Assembly: GCA_037439705.1 (NCBI GenBank)
Contig: JBBIVP010000018.1
Span: forward strand, 1 to 5,596
Direction: 5' to 3'
Source: JBBIVP01 sp037439705 [NCBI: bacterium]
GTDB lineage: Bacteria; JBBIVP01
Length of the DNA: 5,596 nt
Shown: positions 1-5,596 of the stretch, one piece after another
Layout of the letters: every line of letters begins with the position of its first letter
Position numbering within the stretch: the stretch's first letter is position 1
Notes under the pieces: model-generated
Seen by the model: the letters and a program-made list of their open reading frames with translations, nothing else
Database searches by the model: none
What the model was told of the DNA's origin: nothing
Program-made: the position numbers and the translations under genes

Positions 1-1
1 A

Positions 2-259
2 ATTTCCATATCAGATGGAATGAAAAAGAAGATAATCAGTGGTGAAGACCTGAGAAGAATTATTGGTTATAACGAGATAAAAAGCACAATTTTTGAAATT
101 AAAGAGGCAGGTGATTCCATAATTTTTAAAGGAGAAGGAATGGGACACGGAGTTGGAATGTGTCAGTGGGGAGCCTATGAGATGGCAAAAATGGGATATA
201 ACTACAGGCAGATTCTTTTTCATTACTATAAAGGTGTTAATATTTTAAAAATATATTGA
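2..259 (+). CDS. SpoIID/LytB-family protein, C-terminal end (5' partial)
   Basis: This is the last 85 codons of a SpoIID/LytB-domain protein that starts outside the window. The frame is open from base 2; the first in-frame ATG, at 20, is probably internal because the preceding codons read through without a stop. The decisive motif is GMGHGVGMCQWGAYEMA, followed by a G-Y-x-Y-x-x-I-L-x-H-Y-Y-x-G stretch. This matches the family signature near the domain end, where GMSQWGA is the commoner form; Cys here replaces Ser. The preceding ISGEDLRRIIG segment fits the usual sub-domain in which the protein selects where its last strands pack. SpoIID is a lytic transglycosylase acting on denuded glycan strands in sporulating Firmicutes, but homologues are widespread in non-sporulating bacteria, so sporulation cannot be inferred. 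The catalytic part is off-window. Its TGA overlaps the queA ATG, implying a shared transcript. Confidence 0.88.
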   Translation: MSISDGMKKKIISGEDLRRIIGYNEIKSTIFEIKEAGDSIIFKGEGMGHGVGMCQWGAYEMAKMGYNYRQILFHYYKGVNILKIY

Positions 260-1275
260 TGTTCAGAACGGAAGAATATTCTTTCAACTTTCCGAAAGAA
301 CTTATTGCAAGGTACCCTTCTGAAAAAAGGGAAAAATCAAGACTGCTTGTCCTCCTTCCAGACGGAAAAATTTTACATCTTTTTTTTCACGACCTAATAT
401 CCTTTTTCAAAAAGGGAGACCTCCTTGTTTTGAACAATACAGAGGTGATAAGGGCAAGATTATGGACAAAAAAGGAGACAGGCGGAAAAGTGGAACTTCT
501 TTTTTTAAAAAAGATAGAGGACGAAAGATGGGAGGCAATTTTCAGGGGAAAGTTAAAGGAAGGGGATATACTTATTACTTTGGAAGGTTCAACCCTTGAA
601 GTTACGGAATTTACCCCGAGAAAAAGCGTTATTGTTTCTGGAAAAAGAATTGACAAAATCCTTGAAAAGGAAGGAGAAATTCCTCTTCCACCATACATAA
701 AAAGAAAGCCTGTTGAAATGGATAAAAAGAGATATCAGACTGTATTCGCAAGGGTAAAAGGTTCGGTTGCAGCACCAACAGCCGGACTTCATTTTTCTGA
801 GGAACTGCTAAAAGAAATCAAAAATCACGGGATAGAAATTGCGGAAATAACACTTCATGTCTCATGGGATACATTCAAACCCATAAAGGAAGATGATATA
901 AGAAAACACAAACTGCACGGAGAATACTGCATCGTAGGAGAAGAGGTTGTGAAAAAAATAATTGAAACGAAAAAAACAGGAGGAAGGATTATAGCCTGCG
1001 GAACCACTGTTGTAAGAGCTCTTGAAACAGCGGGCTCAGGTGGAATTTTAAAACCCTTTGAAGGAATTACTGAACTTTACATCGTCCCCGGCTTCAGGTT
1101 TTCGGTTATTGACCTTTTGATTACGAACTTCCACTTCCCAAAATCAACCCTTCTTGTCCTTGTATCTGCATTTGTAGGCAAAAACAGAATACTCAAAGCC
1201 TATCAAACTGCCATTGAAAAAAAATACAGATTATTCTCCTACGGAGATGCAATGTTAATATATCCGAAAAGATGA
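259..1275 (+). CDS. queA: S-adenosylmethionine:tRNA ribosyltransferase-isomerase QueA
   Basis: QueA transfers and isomerises the ribosyl moiety of S-adenosylmethionine onto 7-aminomethyl-7-deazaguanine at the wobble position (34) of GUN-anticodon tRNAs, giving epoxyqueuosine; it is a cytosolic enzyme. The 338-aa product is of normal family length and carries the family blocks in order: GDLLVLNNTEV (53-63), YQTVFA then GSVAAPTAGLHFS (159-180), HVSWDTFKPI (200-209), GTTVVRALET (248-257), ELYIVPGFRF (272-281), LITNFHFPKSTLL (287-299) and YGDAMLI (328-334). The frame is also open at a TTG at 256, but the ATG at 259 is preferred because it makes a TGATG junction with the upstream stop. No good Shine-Dalgarno lies at the right distance, so translation is probably coupled. 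Block 200-209 departs from the common HVGxGTFxPV form (see findings). The 3' end overlaps the transporter by ATGA. Other queuosine genes are not in view. Confidence 0.97.
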   Translation: MFRTEEYSFNFPKELIARYPSEKREKSRLLVLLPDGKILHLFFHDLISFFKKGDLLVLNNTEVIRARLWTKKETGGKVELLFLKKIEDERWEAIFRGKLKEGDILITLEGSTLEVTEFTPRKSVIVSGKRIDKILEKEGEIPLPPYIKRKPVEMDKKRYQTVFARVKGSVAAPTAGLHFSEELLKEIKNHGIEIAEITLHVSWDTFKPIKEDDIRKHKLHGEYCIVGEEVVKKIIETKKTGGRIIACGTTVVRALETAGSGGILKPFEGITELYIVPGFRFSVIDLLITNFHFPKSTLLVLVSAFVGKNRILKAYQTAIEKKYRLFSYGDAMLIYPKR

Positions 1276-2420
1276 GAAAAATACACAGAAATTTTATTCT
1301 TGCCTCTGCCACTGCGTTTTTCTTCTTCACATCAATGAGTTTCTTTTTACTTCTTCCAAAATTTATTCACCAGTTAGGTGGAAAAAAAGGAGAGATAGGG
1401 CTCATAATGGGTGCTTCCGGATTTGCAAGTTGTATTCTTATACCACTTACTGGAATTATTGCAGAAAAACTGGGAAGAAAAAAAATTGCCTTAACGGGTA
1501 TTCTCGGGGCTTCCATAGTTGCCTTTTTATACATCTGCGTCAAATCCATGGATTTACCATTACTTATAACCCTCAGAATTTTCCAGGGAACATTTTTTGC
1601 ATTTTCTTTTGTTTCCTGCGCTTCCTTTGCGGGTGACTTTTCACCTCCTGGAAGAAAAAGTGAGTTTCTTGGTTATTTCGGAATTGCAATTCTTTCTCCA
1701 AATATGATTGGACCATACCTCGGAGAAAAAATTATAGAAATGAGTTTTGATTTCTTATTTATGGCTTCCGCCTTTTCCGGATGCATTGCCTCCATAATCG
1801 CCCTCTTCTTTGCAAATGACCAAATTCAGCCTGAAAAAGTTGAAAAGAAAACCAATCTTATTGAGTTCTTAAAATTTTTAAAATATCTATTGTCCCTTTC
1901 TTTCATCCTCGGATGCCTATTTTCAACCACCTTCTTTTTTCTTCCCATCTACAGTGTGGAAAAAGGAATTGAAAAAGTAGGAATTTTCTACACAGCCTAT
2001 ACCCTTACAGCAATTGTAATAAGATTTCTTCTCGGGAGTGTTTCTGAAAAAATTGAATTTCACAAAAGAACTCCTGTTTTATTCTTTCTCATCTCGGTAG
2101 CTATCATGCTAATTGCTCGTATGAACTCCATTTCATCTCTCATCCTTTCAGCAATTATTTATGGTTTTGGAGAAGGACTTGCCTATCCATCAATAAATGG
2201 AGAAGTTCTTAACAGAGCTCCTAACTATTTAATAAATGTTGCTACTGGATTTTACATCGGTGCGTTTAACCTGGGCACCCTTCTTGCTCCCATAACATTT
2301 GGCTATTTCTCACAGCTCTATTCCTTCAAAACCGCATTTTTTGGGACATCATTATTTCCACTTTTTGGAATCCTTCTTATCTTGCTTGATTATTATAAGG
2401 GACAGTTCCGAAGAATTTAA
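1272..2420 (+). CDS. Major facilitator superfamily (MFS) transporter
   Basis: This is a 382-aa, strongly hydrophobic inner-membrane protein with the layout of a 12-TM MFS carrier. The segments fall roughly at residues 8-30, 42-63, 73-91, 96-119, 131-150, 160-181, 203-227, 236-256, 267-283, 286-306, 322-345 and 352-374. Motif A is clear in the loop after TM2 (GIIAEKLGRKK, 61-71). R102-x-x-Q105-G106 in TM4 resembles motif B. In TM5, G137 to G-P-Y-L-G (147-151) resembles the antiporter motif C. A charged cytoplasmic loop (about 183-200, KVEKK) separates the two six-helix halves. Motif C-like residues suggest a drug- or metabolite:proton antiporter, but the substrate cannot be read from sequence. 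The ATG lies inside the queA stop (ATGA), which fixes the start and implies co-translation. The gene ends 12 bp from the convergent ligase gene with no strong GC-rich terminator. Confidence 0.9.
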   Translation: MRKIHRNFILASATAFFFFTSMSFFLLLPKFIHQLGGKKGEIGLIMGASGFASCILIPLTGIIAEKLGRKKIALTGILGASIVAFLYICVKSMDLPLLITLRIFQGTFFAFSFVSCASFAGDFSPPGRKSEFLGYFGIAILSPNMIGPYLGEKIIEMSFDFLFMASAFSGCIASIIALFFANDQIQPEKVEKKTNLIEFLKFLKYLLSLSFILGCLFSTTFFFLPIYSVEKGIEKVGIFYTAYTLTAIVIRFLLGSVSEKIEFHKRTPVLFFLISVAIMLIARMNSISSLILSAIIYGFGEGLAYPSINGEVLNRAPNYLINVATGFYIGAFNLGTLLAPITFGYFSQLYSFKTAFFGTSLFPLFGILLILLDYYKGQFRRI

Positions 2421-2440
2421 GTTTTTAAAATATTACTTAA
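2417..2440. repeat. Short AT-rich inverted repeat spanning both convergent stop codons
   Basis: TTAAGT (2417-2422) and ACTTAA (2435-2440) form a perfect 6-bp inverted repeat around a 12-nt TTTTAAAATATT loop. It includes the TAA of the transporter (2418-2420) and, on the other strand, the TAA of the ligase (2433-2435). The symmetric position could serve as a weak bidirectional 3' end, with a short U/A tract in the loop. The stem is too AT-rich to call a terminator, and chance is a real possibility. Confidence 0.25.
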
Positions 2441-4070
2441 CCTTCTCCCTCCATCCCGGATATTCCTTATCTCTGTCCCATCCATGGTTTTTTAATTCTT
2501 TTTCTTTTGCAATGAGTTCGTGCTTTTTTATCCTGCCTGTAGGTGTATATGGTAAAGAAGAAACAATTTCAATATACCTCGGCACCTTAAAATAAGCCAG
2601 TTCCCTTCCCACATATTGAACGAGCTCCTTAGGCTCAATTTTTTTAATATTTTCCTTTGGAAGAACAATCGCTTTCACCTCTTCTCCCCTTATCGGGTCA
2701 GGCACAGGAATTACTGCACAATCCTTAACTGCTGGATGGGTTTTTATTACAGCCTCCACCTCCCACGCAGCAATGTTTTCTCCCGACCTTCTTATTATGA
2801 ACTTCTTCCTTTCAACAAAGTATGTAAACCCAGCTTCGTCTCTTGTCACAATATCTCCGCTGTAAAGCCATCCATTCACAATTGTCTCCGCTGTCTTATC
2901 CTTATCCTTCCAGTATCCAAGCATTGTGCAAGGGCTTCTCCTTATTAGCTCTCCCTTTTCACCGGGTTTAACCTCCTTACCATCCTCACCAATAACTTTT
3001 GCTTCATGTCCTAAATCCCAGAAAGCAGGAATCCCAAACGACCCAACAACCCTTCCATCCTTGGAAGGATAATTCAAAAAAGGAAGCGGGTCTTCTGTTT
3101 GACTATACCCTTCAAGCACAGTAACCCCGAATCTCTCTTCAAAGGCTTCCCAGAGTTCCTTTGGGGTTCCTCCAACAATCACATATTTTGCAGGATTGTC
3201 TCTATCTGAAGGTGAAGAAGGTAGTGAAAAGAGAAGTTGCATAAGCGAACCGAGTGCATTAAATGTTGTAGCTTTATATTTTCTTATTTCCTCCCAGAAC
3301 TTCTGAGGGCTGAACTTGTCAGAAAGAATCAGTGTTTTTCCCGAAACCATCATTCCCAGGGACGAATAGATTTGAGCATTTATATGGAACAATGGAAGAC
3401 AGGTATAATCGCTTTCCATTTCTTCTATTGGCCAGAGGGAAATAGCTTTTGCTGCTAAAAGATAGGAATGATGGGAAAGAACAGCTCCCTTCGGCATCCC
3501 TGTTGTTCCTGATGTATATATTATGGCAAACGGACTTTTCGGACTTATCCTTATTCCCCTTAATCTCCCTGTCGTTTTTTCTGCCTTCATCCTCAATTCA
3601 GAGGTGGGAACAATTGTTTTTAAAGATGGAAGGGAAGTCCTTACCTTTTCAGCAATCTGGAGAAGGTCGTCATCGCATACGAGAATTTTTGCCTCAGAAT
3701 TTGAAAGAATGTACTGGACTTCCTTTTCTTTATAATACCAGTTCACTGGAACCTGGATCGCCCCGAGTTTAGCGCACGCAAAGATACAGGCTAAATAATC
3801 GGGAGAATTCTTCATAAAGAGCGCAAGCCTGTCACCTTTTTCAAGACCGAGATTTCTCAAAGCCTCTCCAAATTTCATTGAATGAAGGTAAAATTCAAAA
3901 TATGAAAACTGCTCACCAGTGGGAGCAAAAATAAGGTAGGTTCTCTTAGGCCACAACCTTGATGCCAGTGAAATAAGCTCACCAACTGTTTTTGTCGCAA
4001 AAATTTTGGGATTTAGTTTCGTCTTTGCGGTTTTGCTTGAACTCCACTTTTTGTAATCTATCGTTTTCAT
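2433..4070 (-). CDS. CaiC-like acyl-CoA ligase / AMP-dependent synthetase
   Basis: This 545-aa member of the ANL superfamily would activate a carboxylic acid with ATP to an acyl-adenylate and transfer it to CoA in the cytoplasm. Visible core motifs are the P-loop YTSGTTGMPKG (185-195), LPLFHINAQ (225-233), EGYSQTED (320-327), YSGD with Asp406, the hinge region ERKKFIIRRSGENIAAWEVE (420-439) and A10 PYTPTGRIKKHEL (507-519). Overall wording (VPVNWYYKEKEVQYIL, RYGVT-like RFGVTVLEGY, DPIRGEEVKA) resembles crotonobetaine/carnitine-CoA ligase CaiC, but no carnitine genes are present, so the substrate is unknown. Two core positions deviate: the hinge Asp is Phe424 and the A10 Lys is Arg513. The start is supported by GAGG (4080-4077), six bases before the ATG. 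The gene seems to be transcribed alone from the promoter at 4106-4114, and it converges on the MFS gene. Confidence 0.93.
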   Translation of the reverse strand: MKTIDYKKWSSSKTAKTKLNPKIFATKTVGELISLASRLWPKRTYLIFAPTGEQFSYFEFYLHSMKFGEALRNLGLEKGDRLALFMKNSPDYLACIFACAKLGAIQVPVNWYYKEKEVQYILSNSEAKILVCDDDLLQIAEKVRTSLPSLKTIVPTSELRMKAEKTTGRLRGIRISPKSPFAIIYTSGTTGMPKGAVLSHHSYLLAAKAISLWPIEEMESDYTCLPLFHINAQIYSSLGMMVSGKTLILSDKFSPQKFWEEIRKYKATTFNALGSLMQLLFSLPSSPSDRDNPAKYVIVGGTPKELWEAFEERFGVTVLEGYSQTEDPLPFLNYPSKDGRVVGSFGIPAFWDLGHEAKVIGEDGKEVKPGEKGELIRRSPCTMLGYWKDKDKTAETIVNGWLYSGDIVTRDEAGFTYFVERKKFIIRRSGENIAAWEVEAVIKTHPAVKDCAVIPVPDPIRGEEVKAIVLPKENIKKIEPKELVQYVGRELAYFKVPRYIEIVSSLPYTPTGRIKKHELIAKEKELKNHGWDRDKEYPGWREKVK

Positions 4071-4076
4071 CTCCTG

Positions 4077-4080
4077 CCTC
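4077..4080 (-). promoter_or_regulatory. Ribosome binding site of the acyl-CoA ligase gene
   Basis: Read on the minus strand, the ten bases before the ATG are GAGGCAGGAG. The GAGG at 4080-4077 has a six-base spacer to the start. A second AGGAG directly abuts the ATG and is too close to act in the usual way. This is the clearest Shine-Dalgarno in the window and fixes the ligase start at 4070. Confidence 0.65.
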
Positions 4081-4105
4081 GTTTTTTTGTAGTATTTTAC
4101 ATCAA

Positions 4106-4114
4106 ATTATACCA
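4106..4114 (-). promoter_or_regulatory. Extended -10 promoter (TGGTATAAT) for the acyl-CoA ligase gene
   Basis: On the minus strand the sequence TGG-TATAAT gives a perfect sigma-70-type -10 hexamer (4111-4106) preceded by the TGn extension (4114-4112). No good TTGACA-like -35 sits 16-18 bases upstream, which is typical when the extended -10 carries recognition. A transcript would start near 4099-4100, leaving a leader of about 30 bases before the ligase ATG. This is a sequence match only. Confidence 0.55.
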
Positions 4115-4138
4115 AATAACAAGAGATAATAAATCATC

Positions 4139-4157
4139 ATGTATAAGTTATATACAT
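4139..4157. repeat. 7-bp inverted repeat upstream of the ligase promoter (candidate operator)
   Basis: ATGTATA (4139-4145) and TATACAT (4151-4157) form a perfect inverted repeat around AGTTA. The centre (4148) lies about 48-49 bp upstream of the predicted ligase start site, a position typical of an activator dimer site rather than a repressor overlapping the -10. No regulator gene is in the window. AT-rich DNA produces such repeats fairly easily, so this is a candidate only. Confidence 0.35.
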
Positions 4158-4320
4158 ATGCGACATTTTATGAGTTTGAATGAGAAAATTTAAGGGGCTT
4201 TTTAGACCAAGGGATTTGTTTCATTCCCCTCTCACTCTTTAATCTCGCACACATCTTAACTTTTCTCCCCACCATCAACAGCTATACCATTCCAGAAATT
4301 TTGCCAAATCAAAACATAAA

Positions 4321-4893
4321 TCAAACAGCTATTCTTGCGAGGTCAATGAGGAGCTTTGTGATTGTGAGAGACCTGTTGGCATTCGCTCTTATCTCACCAC
4401 AGGCTGTATCAACCCTCTCATAAAGAGAAACAGTCTTCTCTGGAAAAATTTTAGATTTGACGAGCCAGTGTTTGAACAATTCAAGAAGGTCAATTATCTG
4501 TTCTCTTTTGCCCACAAGGGCATCGGAAAGTTCCAGAACCCTTTTTATGGAGGTAACTTTAACCATCTGATAAATTTCTTCAAAAATGCTTATATCTTTT
4601 GAAAATTCTTTCATAAGGGAGATTCCAGCACCAGGGCTCCCGTCGGCAAGCTTTATAAAAATTTCCTCTTTTGGAATTCCCTCCAGTTCAAAAACCTGCG
4701 CAACTTCATCATCAGTTAAAAGCCCAAAATAAATGTGTTTACACCTTGACCTGATTGTAGGAAGGATTCTTCTTATACTGCTCGTAATCAGTATAATGAA
4801 GACTCCGGGAGGAGGTTCTTCAATTGTCTTCAAAAGCATCTTCGAACTTTTTACAGTAAGAATTTCTCCATCATCAAATATTACAAATCTCAT
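4321..4893 (-). CDS. holB: DNA polymerase III delta' subunit, C-terminal part (downstream of in-frame stop)
   Basis: This holds the second part of the clamp-loader delta' subunit, 190 codons if begun at the ATG at 4893. Counted in the full frame from 5208 (M = 106), it opens with the Walker B-type strand VIFDDGE (109-115). It continues with LLKTIEEPPPG (125-135), the FIILITSS sensor-like strand and TIRSRC (151-156), the SRC motif of clamp-loader subunits. The helical C-terminal collar ends with ANANRSLTITKLLIDL, resembling the usual delta' tail. Coding sense extends upstream of this ATG through PYTGD to the TAA at 4911-4909, in the same frame as the N-terminal part, so the ATG is probably an internal Met of one ancestral gene. 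A GGAG (4899-4896) is only two bases from the ATG, so re-initiation 15 nt after the stop is conceivable but not well supported. Confidence 0.85.
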   Translation of the reverse strand: MRFVIFDDGEILTVKSSKMLLKTIEEPPPGVFIILITSSIRRILPTIRSRCKHIYFGLLTDDEVAQVFELEGIPKEEIFIKLADGSPGAGISLMKEFSKDISIFEEIYQMVKVTSIKRVLELSDALVGKREQIIDLLELFKHWLVKSKIFPEKTVSLYERVDTACGEIRANANRSLTITKLLIDLARIAV

Positions 4894-4908
4894 ATCTCCA
4901 GTATAAGG

Positions 4909-5208
4909 TTAGAATTGAAGTTCTTCAAGAACCTCCTTCAACCTTTCCCTTTTTATTGAAATTCCTTCCGGCACAACTTCTATTATTGATGGATGATTCT
5001 CCTTAATTGCTCTCCTGCAGTTATCACAGGAAAAACATGGTTCCAAAACCTCTCCCCTTTCACATATCTGGGATATGGCAAAAATTTTCGCAGCCCTTTT
5101 CTTTCCCACACCTGCTGGACCGGCAAATATAAAAGCGTCAGCGGTTTTGGTTTTTTTCATAAATGATTTTAGAAGGGAAACAGCATTTTTATGCCCTACC
5201 AGCTTCAT
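4909..5208 (-). CDS. holB: DNA polymerase III delta' subunit, N-terminal part (ends at premature in-frame TAA)
   Basis: Delta' is the stator subunit of the bacterial clamp loader, working with delta and tau/gamma to load the beta clamp. This 99-codon part carries the AAA+ Walker A, FAGPAGVGKK (28-37; Lys37 takes the place of the usual Thr/Ser). It also has the four-Cys zinc-type module C49-x8-C58-x2-C61-x2-C64 followed by HPS, the family's Cys cluster before HPD. The end SIKRERLKEVLEELQF matches the usual SIxxIRxLxxxL segment that leads into Walker B. There the frame meets TAA (4911-4909), and the expected continuation follows in the same frame. Together the pieces span 294 sense codons, a plausible delta' length. 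The start ATG overlaps the tmk 3' end by 20 bp, so the genes are co-transcribed; AAAGAG ahead of it is a weak ribosome site. Confidence 0.88.
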   Translation of the reverse strand: MKLVGHKNAVSLLKSFMKKTKTADAFIFAGPAGVGKKRAAKIFAISQICERGEVLEPCFSCDNCRRAIKENHPSIIEVVPEGISIKRERLKEVLEELQF

Positions 5209-5596
5209 ATTTTCTCTTTATGGCTCTTATGGTGCTCTGATACAAAATCTCTGAAATTTCTTCAATCTTCATCGTTCCATTTATTATTTCCATTCTGAAA
5301 CACTTCTCTCTTGCAATTTTAAGATACCCATCTCTTACCCTTCTATGAAAATCAAGTGGAAGGGATTCAAACCTGTCAAAACCCTTTACCCTTTTTAGAC
5401 CTAACTCAGGCGGAATGTCAATCAAAAAGGCAATATCTGGAAAAAAGTTCCCGACTATAAAAAGAGAAAAATTCTTAACTTCAGAAATCGGTAAACCCCT
5501 TCCATATCCCTGATAAGCGATGGTGGAATGAACATATCTGTCAGCAACAACAATTTTTCCTTCATCAAGGGAGGGTTTGATTATTTCCTCTATAAT
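5189..5596 (-). CDS. tmk: Thymidylate kinase, C-terminal two-thirds (5' partial)
   Basis: Thymidylate kinase phosphorylates dTMP to dTDP with ATP, an essential cytosolic step toward dTTP. The frame stays open from the right edge, giving 135 visible codons; about 70 N-terminal residues, including the P-loop, lie outside. Visible signatures are VVADRYVHSTIAYQGYGRG (the DRY...S..AYQG nucleotide-site block), then FPDIAFLIDIPPELGLKRV and the LID-region GFDRFE. After these come FHRRVRDGYLKIA and a C-terminal helix, all in family order. A TTG at 5425 could be taken as a start, but coding similarity continues well upstream of it. The 20-bp overlap with holB reproduces the common bacterial tmk-holB arrangement and implies coupled expression of nucleotide supply and clamp loader. 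Confidence 0.95.
   Translation of the reverse strand: MIEEIIKPSLDEGKIVVADRYVHSTIAYQGYGRGLPISEVKNFSLFIVGNFFPDIAFLIDIPPELGLKRVKGFDRFESLPLDFHRRVRDGYLKIAREKCFRMEIINGTMKIEEISEILYQSTIRAIKRKYEAGRA

Larger units (their letters stand above)
4071..4320. other. 250-bp intergenic region between the holB 3' end and the ligase gene
   Basis: The ligase-proximal part (4071-4160) holds the Shine-Dalgarno, the extended -10 promoter and the inverted repeat. The remainder (4168-4320) is purine-rich on the minus strand and contains no supported gene. The longest minus-strand frame, 4275-4168, is 35 codons with no good start signal or recognisable motif. There is no obvious GC-rich hairpin plus T-run to end holB. 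A weak 6-bp hairpin with one G-U pair is possible around 4209-4230. Confidence 0.6.

Noticed and set aside
2-259. SpoIID as evidence for an endospore former
   Set aside because: SpoIID/LytB domains are common in non-sporulating bacteria, and no other sporulation gene is visible.
387-792. Minus-strand open frames within queA
   Set aside because: They are antisense to strongly conserved QueA blocks, and their Ser/Phe-rich translations are typical of shadow frames.
2616-2948. Plus-strand open frame of 110 codons inside the ligase region, and similar frames at 3237-3772
   Set aside because: They lie antisense to a gene with clear ANL motifs, have shadow-like composition and show no ribosome site or family similarity.
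4193-4230. Possible terminator or alternative hairpins using AGGGG with TCCC or CCCCT on the minus strand
   Set aside because: Stems are only 5-6 bp, one with a G-U pair, and there is no T-run after them. They also lie upstream of the predicted ligase promoter, so they would not be in the ligase leader.
4168-4275. Minus-strand open frame of 35 codons (basic, starts MVGRKVK)
   Set aside because: No well-spaced ribosome site, no recognisable domain, and the size is expected by chance. A neighbouring frame gives an equally protein-like run broken by stops. I considered a decayed transposase tail but could not support it.
4909-4911. UAA reassigned to a sense codon in this organism
   Set aside because: UAA ends at least three other genes in the window at the expected family lengths, so a code change does not explain the holB stop.
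5423-5425. TTG start for a short 78-codon tmk
   Set aside because: The same frame is open to the window edge and encodes the conserved DRY and AYQG block upstream, so the gene is simply cut by the edge.

Overview
The window is AT-rich bacterial DNA (GC content looks well under half by eye). It is rich in Lys/Glu/Ile/Phe codons and favours AGA/AGG for arginine, as often seen in thermophilic or uncultured anaerobic lineages. No marker here fixes the phylum. The genes are closely packed and joined by stop/start overlaps. TAA and TGA are both used as ordinary terminators.

Left side, + strand (1-2420): three translationally coupled genes. They are the 3' end of a SpoIID/LytB-family cell-wall protein, a complete queA (the SAM-dependent tRNA ribosyltransferase-isomerase of queuosine synthesis) and a 12-TM-type major facilitator transporter. 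The junctions are TGATG and ATGA, so the three are very probably one operon whose promoter lies outside the window.

Middle, - strand (2433-4070): a CaiC-like acyl-CoA ligase (ANL superfamily) converges on the transporter with only 12 bp between the stop codons. It appears to have its own extended -10 promoter in the 250-bp gap 4071-4320. A short inverted repeat sits just upstream of that promoter.

Right side, - strand (4321-5596): the classic tmk-holB pair. Thymidylate kinase runs off the right edge and overlaps holB by 20 bp. holB encodes the DNA polymerase III clamp-loader delta' subunit. Its reading frame is interrupted by a single in-frame TAA between the Cys-cluster region and Walker B, and coding resumes in the same frame immediately afterwards. 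This is the most notable anomaly in the window: a sequencing error, a nonsense mutation, or a gene expressed as two pieces.

The window is mostly housekeeping (wall remodelling, tRNA modification, dTTP synthesis, replication) plus a transporter and a fatty/organic-acid activating enzyme. I saw no CRISPR array, intact mobile element, tRNA or rRNA, and no convincing novel multi-gene system.
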